Below, in pieces: positions 54,398 to 64,000 of a DNA stretch of 64,000 bases. A model generated the notes under the pieces. It made no database searches. It was not told the origin of the DNA and saw only the letters and a program-made list of their open reading frames with translations. The stretch's first letter is position 1; each line of letters starts with the position of its first letter. The translations under genes and the position numbers were made by a program. The stretch is from Adiantum capillus-veneris (Eukaryota > Streptophyta > Polypodiopsida > Polypodiales > Pteridaceae). The stretch lies in contig CM043967.1 of NCBI GenBank assembly GCA_014529385.2, positions 2,268,501-2,332,500 on the forward strand. The letters are read 5' to 3'.

Positions 54398-56188
54398 TAC
54401 GCAAACAAATTTCTTTGTCTCTTGAAATCACTTCAATGTTACACATAATATTTTTTGTAGAACTTAGGTTTCCACAGTTGTATGTATGTTTAGGAGATAA
54501 ACTGAAAAACATAAAATAGGTAAGCTTGTACCTATAGCTCCCATTGGTATGGCTAGAGAACCCTCATGAATAATAAATATTAATCATCACGTACGTCCTT
54601 TCTATCATCACAAGTGGGAATGTTTGTACTGCTACAAAAAGTAATATTTGATTCTTAATACTCACCCCCCCCCCGCCCCATACATATGGTATGAGCATGA
54701 GAAAATGGGGGCCATCCCCTATTGTATACGCTTATGTGAAACCTCCAAAAATGCCGTTCTTGTACACTCATGTTGTACCATACAAAATACACAGTGAATC
54801 CCCCTAGCAATTTTATTGCAATTGCAAAGCAATAGTGCTACATGGAGAGACAAATAGCATTGAAATTTAAAATTAACGCTATGAAGGTGCAATACAATAG
54901 TGTTGATTTCCTTATCAGACAATACCGTTGGTTTTGTCATAGCGTTGTAGATTGTTTGGAGCTTTGTAGTGCTACAGAGAGCAAGGAGGAGGAGCAAAGG
55001 AGCAAGAGAGTGTCACACACACACACACACACACCTTCAACAAGGAAGGATAAGTGAAGGAGTGCTGATGCATACTCCTTCTCTGATATTGGAGAGATCA
55101 AAGGGGGGCTGATTGGACACACACACAAATCAGCCCGGTGTTCTGCCTACATGCACGTGCGCGCGCGTGCACACACACACACACACACACACCTATTTTT
55201 AGCTATCTGATGTTTTTGGGATTGAGTTTCACAACATCAAATCTCCTTTTTTGGTGCTCTTGACATCGGCATTGACATCGACATCTTTGACAAGCAATTT
55301 TTTGGCACACATAGGAGTGCATAGAGATTGTTTTTCTTTGAGTTTCAGCATAGCCGTATTGACTCATAGATACAATCAGAGAGAGGTTCATAAATGTTTA
55401 TTTGATAGAGGTGTCTTGCACTATTCTCTGTGATTTTCATAGAGCTTGTTACTGCCATATCCATTTTGGCACAAGTATGGCATGTGTGGTTACATGCTTG
55501 GCCTAGTTGGCTATGGTTGATAGATTTTTCTCTCTAGTGGGAGCCCGGATTTGGTGCATGTTTGTGCATAGATCTTGCTACACTAGCATACTGTACGATT
55601 ACTTGTATGTTGAATTGCAGTTATTGTCACTATATAGGAGCCAATTTGGCTTACTATTTTGGCAGTTACCCGGTTGTTTTTGAGACCCGATGTAAAAGAG
55701 CTCTTTTTTATACTATGGCTAGTCATTACATTTGCATAATCTTTTGTGAGGGTCATTGTGTGTGGTTTTTTGAAGCCGATCATTAGGGGTCGGGCTACCT
55801 AGTGTGAGGTGGACTAGGTTGATAGAGATCCCCTTTCATGGACTCGCCATAGGCTATATAGATGGTGATAGGTGCTTTTGATGGAAATTTGGAAGTCATC
55901 CGATAGCTTATTTGAGCAGTACATGCCAGTTCATGACCAATGATTACTTTTTGTTCGTTTATGCGTAAATTTTTTCTGAATTTTGGTTGAGATTTTGATC
56001 TTCAAATATAGGAGACTCTGCTGAATTTTCCTTACGAGTCATCCATATTCTTTCTTGGCACACTTGATTGTTTATAAAGTGATTTTGTTGCATATTATTT
56101 TGAGGTTTTTCTTGTACTACAGGGAAAAATCTGTCAAAATTTTTCCAAATTTTTGGCCATAAGTCTTTTGGTCACATTCTCTTGAACT
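54398..56188. other. Unassigned sequence with microsatellites, before G
   Basis: No gene is seen. CA repeats lie at 55013-55034 and 55156-55192, the latter preceded by GTGCGCGCGCGTGC. A C/G run is at 54665-54678. The part from about 55440 to 56188 should be the 5' leader or LTR of copia G, but no TGGTATCAGAGC site is recognised. Confidence 0.45.
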
Positions 56189-57131
56189 ATGGCTACTAGT
56201 AGTGCTTTGCACAAGGATGAGTATCACACTAAAAATTTTGATGGAACAAACTTTGCAATTTGGAAGTAGTGTATGCGTGATGTGCTGATTAATAAGGGTC
56301 GACAACATGAGTACATGAGAGAAAAGAGAATGCATACACTAGTGATAAGCGGAAGATTTGAATGAGCATGCTATGGAGCCATTCTCTTGCATCTTTTTGT
56401 GAATCTATGTACTTTACAATAATGCCAAAGATTTATAGGATGCCTTATGTGCAACATAGATTGGAAAAATTTCTCAAACAAGGTTTTCCTCATGAAGAAA
56501 CTTATGCACATGAGCATTGAAGATGACAAAAATGTTAGCTCTGATTTAAATGAGTTCAACAATCTCTTTGGATCTTACTTACAAAGCAATTAAATTTGAT
56601 GATAAAATGAAGGCCATCTTCTTGCTATGCTTTCTACCATCGTCATGGCATACGTTCAATATAGCCATAAGTAACTCAGCACTTGACAGGAAGTTGATGT
56701 TCAGTGATGTTACTAGCACGTTGTTGAGTGAGGAGATTAGATGTAAGTCTCTTGATGCGTAGATTACTTTGATTTTTCTATATGTGATCATTGCATTTAT
56801 GGAAAAAAGATTAGGTTTTCCTCAGCACCTTTAGAGAAATAGTTAAGGAGCCCTCTAGATCTTGTTCATAGCATCTTATGAAAACCTATGTTTGTTAAGT
56901 CTCTAGGAGGCACTTTACTTCCTAACATTCATAGATGACTCTCTTCTAGGAAAGTGTGGGTTTATCCCTTGAAGAAAAATAATGAGGTGTTTAGTCTCTT
57001 TCAAAATTTCTTAGCAATGGTAGAAAACTAGTCAAACAGAAAGCTTAAAGCTTTGTGAACTGACAATGGAGGCGAGTATGTAAGGTTTCCAGTTTTTGAA
57101 ACCTTAGAATTGTACAAAGCTTGATCAAAAT
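56189..57131 (+). pseudogene. Element G: decayed copia gag and integrase remnant
   Basis: It starts at ATG 56189 with MATSSALHKDEYHTKNFDGTNFAIW, a copia Gag start, followed at once by a TAG. More Gag follows (frame 56550-56762: KMKAIFLLCFLPSSWHTF and ALDRKLMFSDVTSTLLSEE). It then passes directly to integrase sequence from about 56840 (SRKVWVYPLKKNNEVFSLF, TDNGGEYV at 57058-57081), so the zinc knuckle, protease and zinc module of integrase are deleted. Numerous stops are present. It is cut by F at 57131, and no continuation is recognised after 62595. Confidence 0.7.
57127..57131. repeat. Left target-site duplication of F (AAAAT)
   Basis: AAAAT here and at 62591-62595 flank element F exactly. 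Confidence 0.95.
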
Positions 57132-57323
57132 TGAAGGAGTACGAGCGGAAGTGCGACGCGAGAGAGAGTGCGAGAAGAAGAGCACGACGATATGGTGAAC
57201 TCGCTCTACTGTAATGTGTAGAGCATAGTGAGTTCTTATTAGGTTTTTACAAAAGAATATGTGTACATACCTGGCGGCCCGCCCACTTACCTGGGCGACC
57301 ACATTGGGCTTTATACCCCAACA
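57132..57323 (-). repeat. 3' LTR of copia F
   Basis: 192 bp, plus-strand TGAAGGAGTACGAGCGG to ATACCCCAACA. It differs from 62399-62590 at one base (GATATGGTGAAC against GATATGATGAAC). Confidence 0.95.
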
Positions 57324-57338
57324 ACCTCCCACTTAAAG
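57324..57338 (-). promoter_or_regulatory. Polypurine tract of copia F
   Basis: Minus strand CTTTAAGTGGGAGGT before the LTR. It is identical to the tract of C, as are most of the next 25 bases. Confidence 0.85.
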
Positions 57339-57412
57339 TCCAATGTGGTACTTTAAGTGTGAGAGAATCTACTATACAAGCTAATATATAAGAGATGTAG
57401 AGAAGTGATGTA

Positions 57413-60400
57413 CTACCCTACACCTAACTGCTTGCGAAAATGCGCAAAGCTCTCTGAGGGAAGTCCTTTTGTAAGTAGACTAGCAGGATTTTCTGTGGTG
57501 TGAAATTTGACAAGCTGAAGTTGCTTATCCTCGAGCATTTCCCTGATGAAATGATACTTCACATCCACATGCTTTGTCTTTGAGTGATAAACTGGATTGC
57601 GAGCCAATTGTATAGCACTTTGACTATCACAATATAACACAGGCATCTCTTATTTGATTCCCAAATCTGTTACTAGTCGATTAAGCCAAATTGATTCATT
57701 GCATGCCTCTGATGCTGCAACATATTCAGCCTCTGTAGTAGACTGAGTAACACAATCTTGTAATCTAGAACGCCATGATACTGCTCCACCAGCCAATGTA
57801 AAGACATACCCTAACGTAGACCTTCGGTTGTCTAAGTCACTTGCATAATCTGAGTCTGTAAAACCCTTTACACTTAGCTCCTGACTCCCATAGCATATAC
57901 GCATACTCTTTGTAGCTTTCAGGTATCTCAATATTCCTTTCACTGCCTCCCAATGTTTCTTGCCTGGGTTTGACATGTATCGACTTACTACTCCCACTGC
58001 AAATGCAATGTCTGAGCGAGTAGCAATCATTGCATACATCAAACTACCCACTGCAGACACATATGGAATCTTATCCATTTCAGCCTGTTCTTCCTCAGAC
58101 ACAGGACAATCTTGTTTGCTAAGTTTCACATATGGTGGCAATGGAACACTCAGTGCCTTTCCCTTCTCCATATTGAAACGTTACAAAACCTTGTCAATAT
58201 ACTCTATTTGAGATAACCAAATCAACTTCTTTGATCTGTCTCTCTCAATGCGCATACCAAGTATATGACTTGCCTCACCCATGTCTTTCATGTCAAACGA
58301 TTTTGCCATCTTTGACTTCAAAACTGAAATCTCTTCCAAGTGCTTGCCAGCAATCAACATGTCATCCACATACAAAATAAGGATCAGCCAACTACCATCC
58401 TTAGCCTTCTTTGTATATAGACAGTGATCAAGCTCACTACGTCTGTAGCCTTGAGAAAGCATAAACTTGTGGAATTTATGGTACCATGCCCTCGGTGATT
58501 GTTTTAAGCCATAAAGACCCTTTAGCAACTGGCATACCCAATCTTCCTTGCCTTTCTCAACAAACCCTTCTGGCTGCTGCATGTAAATTTCCACATCTAA
58601 ATCACCATGCAATAACGTTGTCTTGACATCCATTTGGTGCAACACCAGATCTAATATGGCAACCAATGTAAGAAAGCATATCAATGTAGTCATCTTGACC
58701 ACCAGAGAGAAGAATTCATCAAAGTCAATGCCTTGTTCTTGCTTAAAGCCCTTGGCAACAAGCCTTGCTTTGTACTTTGGCTGACTATCATGATCGGTGA
58801 TCTTATACATGTAAACCCATTTACAAGGTAGAGCCTTTTTGCCCTGTGGTAATTTAACTAGCTTCCATGTCTTGTTTTTATGCAGAGCCTTCATCTCTGA
58901 TTGCATGGCCAATTGCCAATTCCCGGAGTCCTTCATTTGCACTGCTTCCTTGTAACATGAAGGCTCATTGCAATCAGTCAACATGACATAGTTCATAGAT
59001 GGAAAAACCTATCAGGAGGTCGCGTGACACGTCCATATCTACGCACAATAGGTGGCTCAGGCTCAGCCACAACCTGTGGTTCCACTCTATCCTGTCCTTG
59101 CTCCTCTTGAGCCCTGACATTTTGTCTTGCACGTGCAGGTCCATCTTTTTGGAAGACAAATCTTCTAATCTCCTCAACCCTCTCTGGTTTAGAATGATAT
59201 TTGGATTCATTAAAGTGAACATCATTGCTGCGGACAACCTTTCTGGATTCGGGATCCCAAAGTCTGTACCCCATCTCACCAGAATTACCATAGCCTAGAA
59301 AGATGCACTTTCTACTCTTTAGCTCAAGTTTGTTCCTAAATTCCTTTGGAACGTGAGTATATGCCTCACAAACAAAGACTCTGAGATGCTTGTATGAGGG
59401 CATTTTGCCTGACCATACCATCTCTTGCACTGAATCCTTCTGCAAAACCTTGCTAGGAGATCTATTTACAAGATGAACAACTGTTGATACAGCTTCAGCC
59501 CAAAACCCATTTGGCAGCTGTGCATTAGACAACATACTTCTGACCTTCTCTTGTATGGTCCTATTCATCCTCTTAGCAACACCATTTTACGGAGGATTGT
59601 AAGGAGCAGTAAGTTCACGTTTTATACCTTTTGACTTACAAAAGTCCTGAAAGGCCTTTGAAACATACTCTCCACCATTGTCAGTGAAGCATTTAAGCTT
59701 CTTGCCACTCTGATTCTCCACAAGTGTCACAAACGTTTTGAAAACACTAAACGCTTCATCCTTGTGCTTGAGAAAGTAAACCCATACTTTCCTCGAGTAA
59801 TCATCTACAAATGTCATAAAGTAAGAAGCTCCCCCTAGAGATAGGTTAGGCATAGGTCCACACAAATCACTATGAACAAGTGCCAATTGTGTATCTCTTC
59901 TACTGCTTCTATGCTTATGTGGCTGCTGTGTTTGCTTACCATACAGACAATGTTCACAAAATTCAAAATCATTAAATGAAAAGCCAGGCAAATAACCAGA
60001 AGAGACAAGATTTCCATTCCCTTCTTGGACATATGTCCTAACCGACTATGCCACAAAGAAACGTTCGGCTGCTCGGTTACATTGATTACATTTTTAGAGA
60101 CATTTGATACATAAATCATGTAAAGTCCTCCAGACTTTACTCCATGTGCTATTGTCATAGAACCCTTGGCTATCTTCCACATGTTCTGTCCAAAAGTGGT
60201 GACGTAGCCAGCATCCTCAAGTAAACCTGTGCTGATCAAGCTCTTTGTAATTGCGGGAACATGTCTCACATTCTTCAGCGTGAAAGAAGAGCCATTCTGA
60301 AACTTCAATTGAACATCTCCAACACCTAAGATCTCACATGTCTGTCCATTGCCTAGCCGAACATGATCTTTAGTGGTCACATAAGAGGTAAACCACTCCT

Positions 60401-61300
60401 TGTTTGGAGACACATGAAGTAGATGTCTCCTGACACTAGACTGTCATCCTCTGCAACAGTGTTTGTCACATTTATTTCTTGAATCTTCACGGAGGACTTT
60501 TTCTTCTCACCATGGTCTTCAGCTTTCTCTTTGCCTTTTTCTGCTTTCCATTCTCTGCAGTCTCTTTTCATGTGACCCTTCTTGCCACAATGGTAGCATT
60601 CTATGTCACTCTTGCCTTTACCACTACGGGACTTGCTATGAGACTGATTCCTCTTTCCACCTTTGTACTTTTCTTTGGTCCTTCCTCTGACAACTAAGGT
60701 TGTTCCTTTGCCTTTGTCCATTGTCTTTCTATTGGTTTCTTCAGTAAGCAGACTTCCTTCTACACCTGTTATGTTCAAACCATCTGGAGGTGCAGAATTA
60801 CTCAAAGCTGTGCGAAAAGTGTCCCAACTTTCTGGCAATGTGATCAACAGGAACATAGCTCTAACAGGTTCATCAAACTTGACACCTTGAGCTGACAACT
60901 GACTATAGATTGTGTTGAATTCATTCAGATGATTGGACATAGGTGTCCATTCTTTCATCTTCAAGTCAACAAGCTTCTTAAGACAGTATACTTGTGAAGC
61001 TGCACTCTGCTTCTCATAAAGATCACTCAGCTTTAACCATGCTTGATAAGTCGACATCTCGCCTGCTACATTGAAGTAAACGCTTTCTGCCAAAGTCATC
61101 ATAATGGTAGAAAGTGCCAATTCATCCATTTCGCTCCATTCATCTTCGTCCATATCTTCTGGTTTTATCCCCTTGAGCTTTGTAGGTTTTATCTGCTTCT
61201 TTTGTACCAACACGTGCCAAATCTGCTTCTTCCACAATGGGAAATTGGTTCCATCCAGCTTCTTGATATTGTAAAGAGTAGTGTCCTATGATCCAGCCAT
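57413..61300 (-). pseudogene. Copia gag-pol of F, multiply broken
   Basis: This has the same domain order as C: Gag (YNIKKLDGTNFPLW), CCHC knuckle (CYHCGKKGHMKRDC), integrase, reverse transcriptase with YVDD, and RNase H. Lesions seen: TAG as codon 5 (61286-61288); deletion of about 30 codons at about 60418-60422 that removes WIIDSGAS, so the protease has no active site; a frame change between 59835 and 59991; TAA at 59587; frame change near 59003; TAA at 58181; and TAA/TAG at about 57650. Several stops replace Gln codons of C (CAA to TAA). The RT part (58021-58873) is far more like C than the rest. Confidence 0.9.
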
Positions 61301-62384
61301 AGCTACGCTTCACAGTAGTTTACTTTCCTGGGAAAAATTCGGCGGAGTTTCCCCTGTAAACTGACCTCTGAACCAATATCAACCTGTCAAATGAACCAAG
61401 AAAGCTTCAGATTTTGCAGAAATTTTGGCAGAGTCTCCTTTGTAAAATGGCTCTGGTGTACTAAAAACAGCTCAAAAAACCACTGTCTCTCTAACACTGT
61501 AAGCTGTGGGTAAACCTGTCCTGCACCTGTACTGTCTCTGACTGTCTTGTCACTGTCGTGTAAGCATAGACTGCGACAATGCCTCAACGGCAGTAAAGCA
61601 AAGATGCAATCCCAACTGTCTAGCTCACAGTCAATACATCCTGGCTGCCTATCTAAGGGTGCTCGAGGGATCGCTCCAAGACCTGTATCACCGAAAGGAT
61701 CTCAACATTCGAGAATCCCCTAGCTCAATAAAACCTCACTCGACCCTCAACAAAGGCTGCAGTAAATCTGACAGTACATAGACTTCCCACAAAGTCATAC
61801 ATCCACAAATTTCCCACTGTATGCTGTAACCGCTGCGGCGGTTGTTTGCTGCGTGACTCATAGCCAGCAAACCCTCAACAGACATACATCATCTCTGACA
61901 ATACATCCCATGTGAAAGTACCTGCAATGTCAGGATGAAATCTGGAATATCAAGCAGCAAACACAAGCTACCTGATGAACAAGTGGATGGCGCCTACAGT
62001 CTGTGTGTAGATGGGCCCGTGTCGTATGTGACACTCCTCTAAGAACTGTGAGCCGTCCTTCGATGTGTAGACAGCCACAAATCAGCACTCTGGGAGTGTC
62101 GATATCCTCAGCACCTGCAGTCGTAGGCCGAAAACCCCAAATTTACAGAGTCGAATCTGCACCTGCTGAGACCACATAGTCAAAAATGGCCTGCGCAGAA
62201 CTTTGTCGAAGCCGAACGGTGACCGAGATGACCTCAAAATGAAATTCTGAGCACACCGATTCCAACGGGCTTCTCCACAAGATTTGGGGCCGTGTCTTTG
62301 CTTGTCCAATTTCACTTCGAATTTCACTCCAATCTGAGCTGGTGACTCTAGCCTCCTACAGTGCTGCCCCGAGCCTCGATTTGA
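61301..62384 (-). other. Untranslated leader of copia F
   Basis: About 1.08 kb without a gene. It shares phrases with the leader of C (TTTCCCCTGTAAACTG at about 61349; GCTGCGGCGGTTGTTTGCTGCGTGACTCA at about 61832), so the two families have related leaders. Confidence 0.7.
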
Positions 62385-62396
62385 GCTCTGATACCA
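62385..62396 (-). promoter_or_regulatory. tRNA-iMet primer-binding site of copia F
   Basis: Minus strand TGGTATCAGAGC, two bases from the 5' LTR. Confidence 0.95.
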
Positions 62397-62398
62397 GT

Positions 62399-62590
62399 TG
62401 AAGGAGTACGAGCGGAAGTGCGACGCGAGAGAGAGTGCGAGAAGAAGAGCACGACGATATGATGAACTCGCTCTACTGTAATGTGTAGAGCATAGTGAGT
62501 TCTTATTAGGTTTTTACAAAAGAATATGTGTACATACCTGGCGGCCCGCCCACTTACCTGGGCGACCACATTGGGCTTTATACCCCAACA
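62399..62590 (-). repeat. 5' LTR of copia F
   Basis: 192 bp, partner of 57132-57323, followed by the target duplication. Confidence 0.95.
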
Positions 62591-62595
62591 AAAAT
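62591..62595. repeat. Right target-site duplication of F (AAAAT)
   Basis: Exact copy of 57127-57131. Confidence 0.95.
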
Positions 62596-63454
62596 AACTT
62601 GGTTGTTAAGAAAACATTGTAGAATGATCCAACTATGGAAAATATTGGTATTTTTGGAACCATAACCAAAGCTTTACTATGGTTATAATTTTTCTGAACA
62701 GAATTTTGATAAAATCTGGAAAAGTTACGGGCTCCGAAAGATTACACTATGAATTTAATTAGTTCAGTAAAATTGAATAGTTTCAGTAATTATTACTTCT
62801 AAAGACTTTTTATTCTAAGGTTCTAAAATTGTAGATATTTCCAAAATTAATCATTAAAAGTCAACAAACTAGTAGAAATCGATTCTATGTATCTAGGGGG
62901 CTATGTGGGGTAATGATGGACTTTTCCAGACTAGATTTAGCACCAGGGGGGCGCTTCTGTAGCTGTAGGGAGGCCTTGGGATACAAGTTACTGCCATATT
63001 TAGCCAGTGAGTGCCCAAAAACCTATAAATCCCTTGCTTCACAATTTGTAACAAACTCGGAGCCTTGGTAAATTCTCTCTCATCTAGAGGGACCTCTGCG
63101 CAGGAATCACTAGAGAGCAAAGCTCTAGTTGGTTAATCAACGATAACTAGCACTAACCTTTTTTAATTAGTAAAACTAGGTTGACATATTTACATTTTTC
63201 TTAATCAATTGAAGATTAAACCTATGTATACCCTAAAATTCTCTCCTAATTCAAAATTCTCTGTTGATTATTGAGATTAAGCTTAGGGACACTAAGCTAA
63301 TTAATTATTATATTATATTAGGATTGAAATTACTCATTTTAACCATAAATTAATGATAATTATACTAATTAAATTTAGATTAAGATGAGACAATTATCAA
63401 AGCTGTGTTAAACTATCATTACGTTAGGAAAATTATCTTTTAATTTTTTTAAAT
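62596..63454. other. Unassigned flank with a possible promoter
   Basis: No gene is seen. CCTATAAATCCC at about 63020-63032 is a good TATA-like string in a less AT-rich island (62890-63140), which could be an LTR or promoter remnant. The surroundings are very AT-rich. Confidence 0.4.
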
Positions 63455-64000
63455 AATTTCTATAATTATTTAGGCACATTACACTGTTTTTAAGAGAAAA
63501 ATAAAAAGGGTAAAAAAGTAAACTATAATTATTTAGGCAGATTACACTGTTTTAGTGAAAAATAAAAGAGGGAAAATAGCAAACTAATTCAAAATTCTTT
63601 GAGATAATTATTAGAGGAGAAACAAATCTTATAAAACCCGTGATACTTATCTTAACCTCAAATAATTAGTTTAACTAATTATCTCGGCAGAATTACTCTG
63701 TTTTTAAAGAAAAATAAAAGGGGAAAAATAAAAAACTAATCCAAACTGCTTTGAGATAATTATCAGTGGTAAAATCATCTTGATAAACCTGTGATAATTT
63801 TCTTAATCTCAGATAGTTAGTTTAATTAATCAGAGAAACACTATTTTCAAGAAAAAATAAAAAGGGTAAAAAAGTAAACTAATCCAAAAAGCTTTGAGAT
63901 AATATTAGAGGTAAAACTCATCTTAAGAAACCCATGATAATTATCTTTGACTTCAGATAACTAGTTTAACTAATCATCTTGATAGAAAAACACTATTTTC
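63455..64000. repeat. AT-rich tandem repeat, period about 145-150 bp
   Basis: Diverged units recur with the phrases AGTTTAACTAAT, CACTGTTTT-AAGAAAAATAAAA-GGG, AACTAATCCAAA, GCTTTGAGATAAT and GATAATTATCTT-A-CTCA. Unit starts are roughly 63660, 63810 and 63954, with an earlier unit from about 63530 and a partial duplication of about 70 bp before it (63455-63530). It continues beyond the window, so the array size is unknown. Confidence 0.75.

Larger units (their letters stand above)
57132..62590 (-). mobile_element. Element F: recent but defective Ty1/copia element
   Basis: F is 5,459 bp long with 192-bp LTRs differing at one base by eye, a perfect 5-bp duplication, a tRNA-iMet primer site and a polypurine tract identical to that of C. 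Its gag-pol has many disabling lesions. The combination suggests that a defective copy was mobilised by another element's proteins, for instance from a relative like C. It lies in reverse orientation inside copia remnant G. Confidence 0.95.

Noticed and set aside
62893-63120. 75-aa minus-strand frame
   Set aside because: Short, no domain, and it overlaps a TATA-like region more easily read as promoter or LTR on the plus strand.

Overview
This window is nuclear DNA of a land plant with a large, repeat-rich genome, and everything coding in it belongs to LTR retrotransposons. The families present are Ty1/copia with a tRNA-iMet primer site, Ty3/gypsy with a tRNA-Asp-type primer site, and a Ty3/gypsy element ending in a chromodomain. 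I found no host gene, tRNA, rRNA or CRISPR array. The exact plant group cannot be decided from the sequence.

Elements are lettered here. A (about 1426-30673 onward, + strand) is an old, broken chromodomain-type Ty3/gypsy element. It is split inside its protease by B (2717-27597, + strand), a giant Ty3/gypsy element with LTRs of 922 and 934 bp and a 5-bp target duplication with one mismatch. B is itself split by C (8257-13808, - strand), a copia element with two identical 219-bp LTRs, a perfect AGTAG duplication and an unbroken gag-pol frame; it is the youngest insertion. Without C, B is about 19.3 kb. Its order is LTR, primer site, palindrome-bearing leader, accessory frame, gag with zinc knuckles, protease, reverse transcriptase, RNase H, integrase, a second protease-like domain, a Trp-motif tail, a second palindrome array, sense-strand accessory/coiled-coil frames, polypurine tract, LTR.

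Further right, 30.67-33.8 kb is non-coding and includes the start of A's 3' LTR. E is a minus-strand Ty3/gypsy gag-protease remnant (33.8-35.7 kb, resuming at 45.25 kb). It is split by D (35715-45251, + strand). D has 1.0-kb LTRs and a tRNA-Asp-type primer site but no visible reverse transcriptase or integrase. It shares several unusual parts with B: a palindrome array of about 285-bp period, protease-like segments, a Trp-motif tail and Y-x-D-x-x-G-x-x-Y modules. B and D look like an autonomous/non-autonomous pair of one lineage.

From 47.5 to 54.4 kb two non-coding 3-kb direct repeats flank a 588-bp spacer. G (56189-57131) is a decayed copia gag/integrase remnant, split by F (57132-62590, - strand). 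F is a copia element with almost identical 192-bp LTRs but a gag-pol full of stops and a deletion of the protease active site. The right end is AT-rich and becomes a tandem repeat of about 145-150 bp.

The most unusual signals are: (1) palindromes at a fixed ~285-bp period in both B and D, with paired changes in the two arms; (2) an exact-spacing duplication of the integrase H2C2 zinc module in B; (3) a second retropepsin-like domain after the integrase; and (4) a ~850-bp reverse-transcriptase block nearly identical between the otherwise diverged copia elements C and F.
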